NCBI GenBank assembly: GCA_019925095.2
Contig: CM034411.1
Span: 13,454,001-13,518,000, forward strand
Direction: 5' to 3'
Length of the DNA: 64,000 nt
Origin: Dendrolimus kikuchii
Taxonomy: Eukaryota; Arthropoda; Insecta; Lepidoptera; Lasiocampidae
Each line of letters begins with the position of its first letter. Position 1 is the first letter of the stretch. Of the stretch, positions 50,940 to 61,629 are shown one piece after another. The notes below the pieces were generated by a model, which did not search any database, had not been told where the DNA came from, and worked only from the letters and a program-made list of their open reading frames with translations. The position numbers and the translations under genes were made by a program.

Positions 50940-53465
50940 GGTGACCGACAAAGTTTTTAGGCAGTATCCTTCAGCAGAGGTAGTCATACTCAGGAATTTT
51001 AATGCTCATCACGTTAAGTAGTTGGGTTCCGTGAGAACTGATCTGCCAGGGACTACTGCCAACGATTTTGCTCTCGCCCATGGATTCACTCAAGTGATTA
51101 CGGAGTTTACCCGAATACCGGATAGTGTGGATCATGAGCCTTCTTTGCTGGATCTTCTGCTGACCACACACCCGGAGAAATACCAGATCTCCATCAGTGC
51201 TCTACTGGGAACCTCTGATCATTGTTTGGTATCTTCGGTGGTGCCCCTTCCTATATCCGATCGGACTCGTCCCGGTGGACGACGGAAGGTGTAGAGATAC
51301 AAGTCAGCAGATTGGGATGAATTCCGTGAATTCTATGCATCCTACCCATGGAGGCAGTTATGTTTCTCGTCGGAAGATTCTGATGCGAGTACAGACTCGA
51401 TCGTCGATGTAGTACTGCAGGGAATGGAATATTTCATTCCAAACTCAACGGTACCTATCGGTGGTACGAGTAAACCACCATGGTTTGATAAGTCCAGTAG
51501 TGAGACTGTAAAGCTAAAGCAACAGGCTTATCGAACCTGGACTGCAACGTGGGCTCGTCAGGATCCAAGTTCCTCTAACCTGAAAAAGAGATACAATGCC
51601 GCCCCCAGGTCTCTCAAAAAACAGTTCGGCAAAATTCGATCACATCGGCAGAATTGGTGAGCGCCTCTTTAGCTACTCTTATGGGACTAGAGCTTTTTGG
51701 GCCCTCGCCAAAGCTGTCGAATGAAACTTTTGTCGGGCGTCTCATCCACCTCTGCGCATAGTGGACGACCGTCTGGTACACACCGCCAAAGATAAAGTCA
51801 ATCTTCTGGGTGAAATCTTTGCGCCCAATTCAACTCTTGACGATGTAGGAGAATCTCCACCTACAATCCCTGAGTGTGAGTCTAGAATGTCGGAGGTGCG
51901 CTTTACTCAAAAAGCAGTTCGATGTGTTCTCCTCTCCCTCGACGTCAGTCTTCTGGCCCTGATGGCATTCCTGCCATTGTGCTGCAGACGTGTTTAGCTG
52001 AGCAGTCCCAAGCCAGTCCTGCCTGACTTTTCACTCTCTCTTACTACAAGAGTTGTGTCCTCGCTTCGTGGAAGATTGCCCATGTGCACCTTGTCCCCAA
52101 AAAAGGGGACCTAACAGACACGTCGAATAGGCCTATAGCAATAACCTTTTTGATCTCAATGGTGATGGAGCGTATTATCAACGCGCAGCTTCTATGTTAT
52201 CTTGAAGATTCCCAAAATGATCAGCAATACGGCTTCCGCCACGGTTTCGGGATCTCTTGGTTTACCTAACCCAATTGAGAATTGCAAAGGGGAAGCACTA
52301 GCAGTTAGTCTAGAATTCTAGATACTGCTTTCGACCGGGTCTGGTACAGAGCTCTTCGAAGTCGTATGGAATACAACACCTGGCTATCCAGCTTTCTTGA
52401 ACGCAGCATTCAAGTCGTTGTCGACGGTTGTTGCTCAGGTTTCAAGCCAATCAACGCTGGTGTGCTCCAGGGTTGTGCGCTATCGCCAAAGTTGTTCATT
52501 TTACATATCAATGATATGTTGTCTATTCGCAACATTCATTGCAATGCGGATGACAGCACAGGCGATGCACAGTACTCTGGTTGTGCAAACGTCCCTCGAT
52601 CATTCAATCATGATCTGAAGTAGAATATTTCCTAGGAAGAGTCTCTGAATGGGGGAGACAAAACCTTGTCCATTTCAACCCCAAGAAGACATAGGTCTAC
52701 ATATTATCTGCCAAAAAACTCCATTCGAGCAATCGCTTCAGTTCCAAGGAACTCCCCTTACCACCTCCAAAAGTATTGGGATCCTCGGTGTTGACATTGC
52801 GAACGATGTTCAGGGGACATCTTGAAGGCAAGTCAAAACTTGTCTCTAAGAAGCTGGGAGTGTTAAACCGGTCTAAGAAGTACTACACACCGCGGCAACG
52901 CTTTGTGCTTTATAAAACCCAGGTGAGCCAGCATATGGAGTACTGCTCACACTTTTGGGCTGGAGCACCTGGCTACCAACTCAATCCCCTAGACTGTATT
53001 CAACGTCGAGCCGTTCGCTTTGTTGATGATCCCATACTCACCGACGGTCCAGATACGCTTGGCCTTATGAGAGCCTTCGCTTCTACCTGCGTATTCTACT
53101 GACTGTATAATGGGGAGTATTAGGAAGAACTGTATAGAAAGGTGTATTCGTCCTCTTTCTACCATCGAACCGCTTGCCATGTGTTGGGATTTCACCCCCA
53201 CTTTCTTAAGCCGCTTCGCTCATGTATGCAACGTTTCCGTAGGACCTTTTTCGTACATACCGTGAGGATTTAGAATGAGCTCCCAGCCGAGGTTTTTCCA
53301 CAGCGCTACGATATGGAGTTTTTCAAAAAGGGTGTCATAAAATTTCTTTGAAGCCGGCAGCGGGTTGATGAAATCTCTGGTGTTGCAAATGTCCATAAGC
53401 GACGGTAACCGCTTTCCATCAAGTGGGTCGTCAGCCTGTCTGCTGTACTCCAGCTATAAAAAAAA
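50940..53465 (+). pseudogene. APE-type LINE (jockey-like) with endonuclease and reverse transcriptase, decayed
   Basis: Blocks in order: the endonuclease end, RNFNAHHVK then TANDFALAHGFTQVI and GTSDHCLV (the SDH catalytic motif); an inter-domain region with KPPWFDKS and KRYNAAP; RT with HLVPKKGD, SNRPIAI and NDQQYGFRHG, AGVLQGCALSPKLF and NADDST, where the catalytic YADD has become NADD; then YYTPRQRFVLYKTQV, AVRFVDDPIL and RFRRTFFVHTVRI, ending SGVANVHKR. At least ten stops or frame breaks interrupt it. The first half of the endonuclease and ORF1 are missing. The 3' end (53371-53462) is the same sequence as the tail of SINE-A. Confidence 0.85.
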
Positions 53466-53879
53466 GGTCGAAATTTCCAGAATGGAAGCGGAGAAACCAA
53501 TAACAAGTGCTGCATTCATTGTAGTGTTCACTCATAAAGGTCGTTGATGTTGCTTTTCGCTCTTGCCGCGTTGCTGCCACGACGGTACTCTTATTCCATA
53601 ATTACTCGAATTTTTAACTATCCATGATGACGAAAAAGATTCAAATGCGAAGAAAACATAACACTTATCAATAAATAAATGACTAATTTTTAAAAAAGAA
53701 TTTCATGTTTTCAAAGTACAATTAATTTGAAATTATATATCTTAGCCAAACATAAATATTTATTTTAAATGGCCAGTACTGCAGAACGTACCTAATATTT
53801 AGCGGTCACCATTTTGCTTATGAAAGCTATCGGGCGCTATTTTCTGAATAACACACACATCAATAAGGTAGCTAAATGT

Positions 53880-54065
53880 ATTTTGTAAAATGTATTTTGC
53901 AACCATAAGTATTTGAAATACTAATTACAAAATACCTCAGCGTCAGGTATTTGAAATACTAATTACAAATTACATTTTTAAGAAGTAATTGAAATACAAA
54001 TACAAAATACGTATTTGTATTTCAATTACGTATTTCAATTACAAGTATTTGAAATACTGCCCAAC
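53880..54065. repeat. AT-rich self-complementary repeat block
   Basis: The word gtatttgaaatact appears three times (about 53909, 53948, 54043) among attacaaaatac/gtatttgtat words in both directions, so the region can fold on itself. Similar words occur at 50620-50660. Confidence 0.6.
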
Positions 54066-54079
54066 CCTGGCGGGTTCTT

Positions 54080-54211
54080 ACTTTACTGTAGGTGCGCACG
54101 AAGAAAGGAATTTTGAAAATTCAACCTCTAAAGGGGTAAAAAGGGGATGAAAATTTACTCAAACTATGACTATTTTTAATCTACGCGGGAGAGGCCGCGA
54201 GCAATAGCTAG
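54080..54211 (+). mobile_element. Helitron-like 3' end fragment
   Basis: Ends caatagCTAG followed by T, preceded by a GC-rich imperfect hairpin (cgcgggagaggccgcg). The 5' end is not visible. Confidence 0.5.
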
Positions 54212-54224
54212 TTAAAGATAAAAT

Positions 54225-54320
54225 ATTGATCCCAAACCACTGTCACTTATCAGCTACATACCCAAAAGGCTGGCAGCGTTGCCACGTGGTATAGTAGCAC
54301 TTAATCTTTGAGTATTTTCA
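54225..54320 (-). pseudogene. RLE-type LINE scrap
   Basis: Minus-strand words for the QRGNxASLLG motif (ggctggcagcgttgccacg) identify this short remnant of the 34905-35526 family. Confidence 0.4.
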
Positions 54321-54469
54321 CTAGTATACGTAATTAAAATACCTTTCAAAGGTTTTAGGACAGTGTGAGTTTATTCCGTGTGCACCGGAAAACACCCCAA
54401 TTGCTGTGCCGCGGCACGCTGGCTTCGCTCGCTCGGCTTGTGCGCTTTGGTCTAAAGTGTAACCTAACC

Positions 54470-55210
54470 TAACGCACCGTTCCGAAACTCTTTTTCCGGA
54501 TGTCGCGCGGGCCTACAAGGTAGCTACGCAGGTTGGTCTCACCGGCCTGCACACCCAGCTCTTCACAGGGCACGGGGGATTCTCCGAGTACCTGAATCGT
54601 TTCGGGTGTAAGGAGAGTCACTCGTGCATCTGTGACGAGGATGAAATAGAGGACATACCGTATCTTATCTTCCGGTGTCCTGTGTATTCCCGGGAGAGGC
54701 ATGAGATAGAGTCGAGACTAGGTATCAATGCCAAATATAGAAATATAGATGAGTTGATGTCGAAGCGTACCTTCGAAGAATTTATAAAATATTGCATCAG
54801 AATAGTCAAGAAAGTTAAGAATAATACAGATATATAATTGTACATTATTACGTATATTTAAATATATAACGAATGAATGTACCAAAGTAAAAACAGATAT
54901 AAAATTAGACCTAAGAAAGTATTTAAGATAAGTAATAAACAAATAGTTTAGCGACTTAACAAGTAACAAACAACTGTATAAGAATAGTAAAACACGAACC
55001 AATAAGTCATAACCACATAAATGTAATAAATAGAAAATAAGATAAACTAGTAAAAATAAATACTGTAAACAAAATATAGTATAAACAGAACTGTATAACC
55101 TAAGCATGAGACTCTAGTATAAGAACGTATTAGATATAAGGACCCCTGTAAGATTTTTAATAAAGAAAAGAAACAAAAAAGATAGAAAAAAGAAAGATAA
55201 AAAGACAAAA
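54470..55210 (+). pseudogene. LINE with RNase H/zinc-knuckle C-terminus (R1/I-type), 3' part
   Basis: An open frame to the stop at 54834-54836 reads LTGLHTQLFTGHGGFSEYLN, CKESHSCICDEDE and IPYLIFRCPVYSRERHEIE, the familiar C-x-C..C knuckle region after the RNase H of R1- or I-type LINEs. A roughly 370-bp A-rich 3' region follows, ending at about 55210 where the next element starts. The frame has no stop over its last 115 codons, so this copy is fairly young but heavily 5'-truncated. Confidence 0.7.
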
Positions 55211-55223
55211 AAACATATATACA

Positions 55224-55854
55224 TCTATATATATAAAAATGAATCGCAAAATGTGCTGGTAAGCGCATAACTTAATAACGCCTGGACCAATTTGGCCAAT
55301 TCTTTTTTTAAATGTTCCTTGAAGTCCAAGGATAGTTTTTACGGCGAGAAAAAATCGAATAATTGCCGGGAAAGCCCTAAAAGCAGCCCCTTTCTTTTTC
55401 CCATACAAACATTTTCTAACTAAAATGTAGAGTCAATTTGAACTTTATTGCTATTCAATAAAGTTCATATTAAATTACAAGCTTTTACTATTGTCTAAGC
55501 AATGTAGGTGCGTTCCTAACGCTAAAGAGTCAATTTGCACTTTATTACCGCTGCACAAAGTTCAAATTCAATCATATCTATCAAAACCAGCTTTGAACCC
55601 TAAGTTCGCATCTTAGTTTGAAGCCCTCTGGCAGACATCCCAGTTGGGGCTTTTTAGTGGGTCCCAGAAGGGTGGCCAAAGTTCGTGCAAGCGAAGATAC
55701 TTTGGTCAGCCGAGCTGAACCCCACACACCGCCCTATCATCAGGGTGACGGTTCTGTTCAGGGCATTTTTTGCCCCGGCTATAAAATAGGTAGGAACAAA
55801 AAACTGCCACATTCCAAATATTTTTGACAGAACGAAGTCTGTCGGGTCCGCTAG
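55224..55854 (+). mobile_element. Complete-looking non-autonomous Helitron (631 bp)
   Basis: 5' end A|TCTATATATATAAAAATG and 3' end ccgCTAG|T. The terminal hairpin is a perfect 6-bp stem (gacaga 55826-55831, tctgtc 55838-55843) seven bases before CTAG. Insertion between A and T fits Helitron target choice. It contains no Rep/helicase frame. Confidence 0.82.
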
Positions 55855-55921
55855 TAGAAGATAAAAGAAACTAGTAAACGGCTCGGACAATCATGTTCGC
55901 CCGGAGAGAAGAATAAAAAAA

Positions 55922-56067
55922 AACTCACCGTTCTAGTCACTTGTCACAACTTTCGACTAGTTTCTTACTACTTACTTTAGTAGACCGCTGCCGTGGCACA
56001 CTCCCGTTGCTTGTTTGGTTTGTGGGCTTTAGTCGAAAGTCATGTGAAATGATTAGAACGGTGAGTT
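55922..56067. mobile_element. 146-bp MITE with long TIRs
   Basis: The left arm aactcaccgttctagtca...ctttcgacta and the right arm tagtcgaaag...tgattagaacggtgagtt are near-complements over about 38 bp. The centre shares a ccgtggcac...gcttgt.ggctt word with 54400-54450 and 56144-56190. Confidence 0.65.
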
Positions 56068-56962
56068 AGGTTACAGACTAGTCGCCATTTATTCATTGAT
56101 AACTATTTAAATGATGATTACAAATCGGTTGTGACATTCGCTGACCGCTGTCGTAGGACGTTCGCGTCGCTCGCTCGGCTTGTAAGCTTGCTGTGTGAGT
56201 TACTCTGTGTACTATTTCCCAGACATAGGGGTTGGAGAAGAAGGAAGTAATCAATTTAATTGTTTTTTTTTTATAAACAAACAAAATTTATTACATTTGT
56301 GTCAGAATTATTGATTACCTACTAAATAATAAATACATACTTATGTCACAATTTTTGAAGTGTATTTGGTTTTTTTGACTGGCACCTGTGTTTTATTTCT
56401 AACTCTATGGACACAGAACGACCTACCGTAAGACCGACCAATCAGCGCGCGAGGTGCGTTCCATCGCATGGCATTTGACAATTTGACGATCTTACGTCGA
56501 TAAATTATAATCTATCGAAAAGTAATGCGTGAAATTGTAAGCAGTATGCTTAGTTCACAATATTTCGACAGTTTTGCAGTTTCGCAAGATAGATTATAAT
56601 CTAGCGATATTTACAATTTTATGCTGACATATATAAACCTTCAGTAAAAATATTTAATTGATGGTGAAAACCGCTCTAAAATCAGTTGCATGGTTTAGAA
56701 ACTTTAGGAGGAGTTAGCGGATATATAAGCAGACTGACGCAGAAAGCGACTTTGTTTTATAATATGTAAAGATTCAGAATATTGTACGCGAAATTTGCAA
56801 CTAATGAGGTGGGCAAATCTCAGCATAAAACTGTCCCGGAATTGCATCCAGCATTTATGCCGAGTTATGATGGCTGGTTTGTTCGATCTCCGATCGGGTT
56901 AAAACCGCGGCAGTGTGTTTAGATATATCGCATTCCACTGCATAAAGGAGTCAGCATTGATA

Positions 56963-57156
56963 TCTATACTAATATTATTAACAGGAAAGATTCGTATTTT
57001 TGTATGTTTGTAACAAATAAATTCAAAAATTACCGGACTGGTTTCAAAAATTCTTTCACCATCGGAATGCTCCATTATCCCTAAATAACATCAGCTATAT
57101 TTAAATTAAATAATCGGGTTCTATTTTTTTTCTGACAAGTCTGCCGGGGAGGCTAG
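56963..57156 (+). mobile_element. Non-autonomous Helitron-like element
   Basis: A|TCTATACTAATATTATTAAC at the 5' side and gaggCTAG|T at the 3' side. The body includes accggactggtttcaaaaatt. Confidence 0.68.
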
Positions 57157-57427
57157 TTAGTAATAAATCAGCAAGGAGAGACTTAATGACGCCACCTGGA
57201 ATACTCTAGTCAAGGAGAGACAGGTCTCGACTGACTATCGCTCGCTGGGGTATGGTAGATATCTCAAGTACCCCACAGCAAAACCGAACAAGAACCTTAA
57301 AAAAACATCCAAACCCATTTAGACCCAATCAATCAAACATTGAAAATAAACTTATCAAGTCTTCCAACTGTCTTTTCTAGTGTTATTAATCCATGCTAAA
57401 CCTCAACTAAATAGAAAATATACTCAC

Positions 57428-57955
57428 TTTTGTTAGAAACTGCTTTTAGATTCTTGGATGTTGTTACATTAGCATTAGCATTACCAGTTACGGCTTTTGT
57501 GTATGACTTCGTAAAAACTTTTGTAACCGTTACTGGTATTTTAGTAATAGATGTAGAAATTATAGGCTTTATTGTTGCAGAAGTCGTTGCCGTTGTAGTA
57601 GTACTAGTAGTTTCAGGTCTAGCCGTTGTTGTAGTAGTAGTAGAAGTTGTTGAAGTTAAAGTAGTAGTTGTATGAGCAGTACTAGAAGTCGTAGATGTAG
57701 AAGTTGTAATTTCTTTTAATTTAATTATGGGTTCCGTTGTTTTTCTTCTTATAAATAGCCAATAGGGACTGGTTGATGGTAAAGGCTTGCGTGTAGTAGT
57801 AGTAGTCGATTCTGAAGCTGTATTTACTAGAACAGTACTATTTGATGGGGTAGATGTAGTCACTGTTGTATTGAAACCAACTAGTTTTTGAGTTTGAGGT
57901 AATTCAGCTGTAGTATTTTCGTCGAGAATAGTGCTTTCATCTTGTTTTGAGTTAT
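57428..57955 (-). CDS. Thr/Ser-rich mucin-like exon of the MAM-SMB gene
   Basis: A 528-nt exon bounded by ttctttcag|AT and AACAAAA|gtgagta, phase 1 at both ends. It joins the SMB exon in frame (A|AT gives Asn). The product opens acidic and Gln-rich, then becomes dominated by Thr, with runs such as STTTTTRKPLPSTS and TSTTSTTTTTTARPE, interrupted by a hydrophobic WLFIRRKT. Such Thr/Ser-rich linkers in extracellular proteins are usually O-glycosylated. The next exon should start with two bases; I did not find it. Low-complexity coding repeats on the opposite strand give a false open frame. Confidence 0.85.
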
Positions 57956-58079
57956 CTGAAAGAAAATTGGCTAACTTAGTTGAGATGTCTTTTTATGTCA
58001 TATTCTACATTATATCTAATAAAAATATTGCTTAGGATACTAAGCTAGCAGTTTCTTTATGTATAAAATTCTAATGTTA

Positions 58080-58250
58080 GTGTGTATATCACTAAACTCC
58101 TCCTAAACCCCTGGACAGGTATTGATGAGGTTTTTTACCTGGATTCGAGGGGGTCCACGGATGGTTTAGATTCACAATAAGACCCGGTGGTACTGGGATT
58201 AGGTCCTAGATTTTTATTTTCTCAGGAGAACGTCTGCCGGGACTGCTGGT
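58080..58250 (+). repeat. Helitron-like remnant
   Basis: Shares ccctaa/ggacaggtattga, ctagatttttattttctcaggagaacgtctgcc and a decayed CTAG end (gctgg) with the 24866-25362 element. It lies in the intron between the SMB and Thr-rich exons. Confidence 0.45.
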
Positions 58251-59149
58251 TTATTTATATATTTAGTAAATACGACCGAACCTAAAATTATAATCCAGTC
58301 AAATAAAGATTGAAATCAAAATTTTGGCGCTCAACTTTGCATTCTTGATATAATGTAGTTTTAATTACACAAAAACAATTTCTCAGGTTTTCGTGTCCGC
58401 AGTCCTCGCAAGTATTGAAACATTTTTTTAAAGTGTTTCTCTTTGCAATTACTCGAAAACCGTAAAAGTTAGACAAAAAAGTTCTACTACTAATTTATAG
58501 ACCTTAAAATTTTACATTAAAAAGGTTCTATGACCTTTTTTCTCCTGTCCAAATTAACTGAGTTAGGGAGGTTTTAAGTTTAAGGGATGAACGTTAACGC
58601 CAAAATTTTGACTTCAGACCTTATTTGACTGGAGTATTATATGTCCTTATATCTAAAACTGTGTAATAATACCCTTCGATGTTTGGGTTAATTCATTAGG
58701 TATTTTTCAAGTGGGATCAAATTTCTTTTATTTATTTACTTCGACTAGTGGTCGCCCGTGGTGGAAATTCGATTATAATAATAAATGTCAAAGACTATAC
58801 TTCTATGATCACAGATTTCGCCAAGGCTACACTGTTAATTTGACTTGAACAATAAACAAAAGAGTATATATGCGTGTGTGTGCCAAATACATGGTAGTGT
58901 GTGTAATGTTTTTCTTTATTGATTTAATGTATTTTTTATGCGTAATTTAAAAAAATATTAGCATTCGTCGCTTCTTCTCTATATAAACTATAAATGTGGG
59001 AAATTTTATACTCCTTCGTCCGCGCAATTTTCGTAAAAAGGGGTACAAAGTTTTTGCTTCAGGTATTAATATACTTATAGATAACAACTATATAGGTCTA
59101 TAATTCGATTTTAGCCCTAAAATTTAGTCTTACATTCAAACCATAATCA

Positions 59150-59410
59150 TTAACTTGATTAAAGCTCGGAGGGCCAGCTCCATCGGGATGCTACGCTCTC
59201 ACAGAATATCGGCGTGAAACTGTTGGCTTTGAGCTAATCGTGTTACCTACGATGAGTGAGAGTTTCGATGGCCCCATTCCTCTACCCCCTATCTTATCCC
59301 TTCCTTTCCTCGTGATTGACCCCTCCATCTCATCCCTTTTACACTATTCCCCCATCTCCTCCTAAAGGCTGTCTATAGGTGATGGTAAGCTTTGTGGCTA
59401 GTTCCTATAT
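59150..59410 (-). repeat. SINE-P copy, minus orientation
   Basis: Reverse complement of the cacgccgatattctgtgag block and of the cctataga region of 29090-29410. Confidence 0.5.
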
Positions 59411-60029
59411 CTTACTATGCAATCACGGGCCCTACCATCGATTGTATTTTGAGATTACTTTTATGGAGCTCATGTCAAATTTTAATTGATAGTAATGGTA
59501 AATGAACGGTCGGAAAGATTCTGTTTGCCTGCTTCGCTGTTAAAACAAACTCCAATTATCTCCTTAACCCAATTTTCTTCGTTATTATTAAGAGCCATCC
59601 TACAAACTAAACTTTTACATTGATAGCATTCTCGTACAAACGATGTTGACAAAAAGCTGCGCATTCAAATGTGCGAATGTAACTAGCTTAGAAAAGAATG
59701 TCGTCTATTACACGAATATTAAATAATACACAGAGAAAATAATTATGAATACTATCTATAGTAATATTATAAACTTAAAAGTTTTTCTGTCTGTTATGTC
59801 TTCACAGTAAAACTACTGTAGCAATTGTGATGAAGTTGCTAAAGTAATTTCAATAACAAAAATGAAGATATGAATTTTATAATTATATGTATAGGTCATT
59901 TAATAATTACAGTTAATTTAAGAATTTAATTTGGATCAGGTTGTCTAGAAGAGATCGCTTTTGGTGATAAAGTCGTCTTTTGTTTTACCAAGTAACTATT
60001 GTGTTGTATAATCTTTGTAATTCTCTTTG

Positions 60030-60155
60030 TAATTCATTCTTTTGGAGAGCAATTAAGCGTCTATCTATCTAGTTATAATTCTTTTGGAGAGTAATTAAGC
60101 GTCTATTTATCTAGTTATAATCCTTCTGGAGAGCAATGAAGTGTCTATCTATCTA
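60030..60155 (+). repeat. 42-bp tandem repeat, three units
   Basis: Units at about 60030-60071, 60072-60113 and 60114-60155, each ttataatt.cttttggagag.aattaagcgtctat plus a (tcta)n end. Confidence 0.8.
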
Positions 60156-60182
60156 GTTATCTACTTATATATTATTACTCAC

Positions 60183-60320
60183 TATGATATGCGCACAGCT
60201 CCAAAAAGTCAGGACAGCAGTTGTCGTCAAGGAGGCACATAACGGTGCAGCCGCATCCAGCCCTAGCTAAGGCACCTTCTTTTTCACCAAACACGTCACA
60301 ACGGCCCTCGCAGGTTTCAG
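60183..60320 (-). CDS. Somatomedin B domain exon
   Basis: A 138-nt exon, phase 1 at both ends (2 + 45 codons + 1). It encodes a complete SMB knot with eight cysteines in the family pattern: ETCEGRC, then GCGCTVMC, then DDNCCPDFLELC. SMB domains are small disulphide knots in secreted and membrane proteins and mediate protein contacts. The acceptor is cataaccag|CT and the donor is CATA|gtgagt. It joins the MAM C-terminal exon at 61469 (C|CT gives Pro) and the Thr-rich exon in phase. A decayed tandem copy lies just upstream. Confidence 0.9.
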
Positions 60321-60339
60321 CTGGTTATGAAGTCAAGAA

Positions 60340-60707
60340 CATTTGCATTATGTCATCGAAAAAAGCAGGTCAGCAGTTGTTCTTAATAATGCACAGAAAG
60401 GTGCAGATGCAAGTAATTTTCACTTGTATACCTTCTTTTTACATACATACATAACTTCACGCCAGTTCCCTTGCGGGGTAGGCACGAGCGGCAGAGCGCC
60501 ATTTAGGCCCATTCTTACACACCTCACTTGCTTCTTTGACATTCATAATTCTTGTCATGCACGCTCGTCTGTTCTTAAGGCTCCTGACATCACCCTCCGC
60601 TAGTATACGATCAATTTGATCATGGAAGGTGTATCGTGGCCTTCCACGACTTCTGCATCCATCCACTTTTTCAAGATACATATCACAACTGCCCGAGAAG
60701 GTTTCGT
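60340..60707 (-). pseudogene. Decayed tandem copy of the SMB exon, split by a LINE
   Basis: Upstream half (60671-60707): the same ataaccag acceptor context, then DETFSGSCDMYLEK, where the first Cys is now Phe. Downstream half (about 60350-60440): GIQVKITCICTFLCIIKNNC followed by a TGA in place of the second Cys of the CC pair, then PAFF. The two halves align base for base with the intact exon once the LINE insertion (60441-60670) is removed. The 3' end of this copy is cut off and passes straight into the intron sequence before the intact exon. Confidence 0.75.
60441..60670 (-). mobile_element. RTE-like LINE insertion inside the decayed SMB exon
   Basis: 230 bp of the LINE 3' end (RT C-terminus coding KVDGCRSRGRPRYTFHDQID to ARELA) with (TACA)n tail. 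The flanking duplication is short and A-rich (aaaaag), within the GAAAAAGAAGG of the SMB exon. Confidence 0.8.
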
Positions 60708-60784
60708 CTGGTTATCATGAAGCAAAGAATATTTATCTTAACTCAAAAGGGGCTACTCAAATGGAGTTTTCTTTGCTCCAAATT

Positions 60785-61400
60785 TCTAACAAAAAAGGAA
60801 ACCGACTTCAAGAGTAACTAAGAAGTACAAAAAAAACATTTTCTTTTTTATTGTAGAAGTTCAGCAGACAGGCAGAGAGCCCACTTGATGAAAAGCGGTT
60901 ACCATCGGCTATGGGCATTTGCAACACCAAAGGTGCTACAAATGCGCTGCTGCTCTCTTAAGGGAGACTGGAACCTGGTCACTAATGCCGGAACACAACT
61001 CAAGACTGTTATGGCGGCATACTCTAGACCAGGGGTAGTAGCCATCCAGTCGGGCAATTGCCCAACCACCTGGCTGTGGGTTCTTTTGTCGCCTCTTACA
61101 ACAAGCCGCCCGGCCGCAGGAAATTGTATTCTTTCTCCGTTCCAGCACAGAAAAAACTTCTCGATTTTATACAACATCTTGAAGTCGGTGCGAAATAAGA
61201 CATAAAAAAAATACATTTAACCGACTTTAAAAAGCAGGAGGTTCTCAATTCGTCTGGATATTGTTTTTTGAACCGATTTTCTTCATGTCAGGATCTGATG
61301 AGTGGATCGCAAGGAAACCGAAAGCAACCTTTGTTGAAAAGCATGCCAGTTGCATAATTTCTACAGGTGCTTAATATATTGCTTCTCAAGGCTAACCGCT
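60785..61400 (+). repeat. Repeat (family shared with 26030-26310) split by SINE-A
   Basis: Left piece aaaccgacttcaaga (60799-60815) and right piece cttgaagtcggtgcg (61180-61195) are complementary. 61200-61400 then matches the 26-kb repeat (caggatctgatgagtggat, gtgcttaatatattg). The SINE-A at 60839-61147 lies between them. Confidence 0.5.
60839..61147 (-). repeat. SINE-A copy 7
   Basis: Near full-length minus-strand copy. On the minus strand an open frame runs through its whole length and ends in the TFGVAN-AHSRW stretch that equals the C-terminus of the LINE at 53.4 kb. Confidence 0.78.
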
Positions 61401-61468
61401 GTCTGCGGTATTCCAGGAATTAAAAAAAAAAAGTTTAATATCGGTTTAAGCTTGAACCGGTTACTTAC

Positions 61469-61595
61469 GTATCAGTGAGGAAGGAGTGCTGATAGTCTTG
61501 GCAGTTTCGGTACAGTTCTCTCCATACAAAATGGACACGTCGTCTATGGCAATATCGCTGGTGAAACTACTGCCGCGTATGCCCTCGATCACGAT
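61469..61595 (-). CDS. MAM domain C-terminal exon
   Basis: A 127-nt exon (42 codons + 1), phase 0 in and phase 1 out. It encodes IVIEGIRGSSFTSDIAIDDV followed by SILYGENC, the signature end of a MAM domain (EGxRG, sDIAiDDvs, G..C). A short Thr/Ser-rich linker follows before the SMB exon. The acceptor is gtttctag|A and the donor is GATAC|gtaagt. MAM domains occur in extracellular adhesion and receptor proteins. Confidence 0.9.
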
Positions 61596-61629
61596 CTAGA
61601 AACGTCAAGGTAAGCTATTAAAGGAACCA

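Noticed and set aside
54458..54475. Two CCTAA units that could hint at insect telomeric TTAGG repeats
   Set aside because: Only two units, embedded in an ordinary repeat; far too short for a telomere or interstitial array.
57430..57675. Val-rich 81-codon open frame on the plus strand
   Set aside because: It is the mirror of the Thr-rich exon; ACN/ACT codon runs read as Val/Ser-type codons on the other strand.
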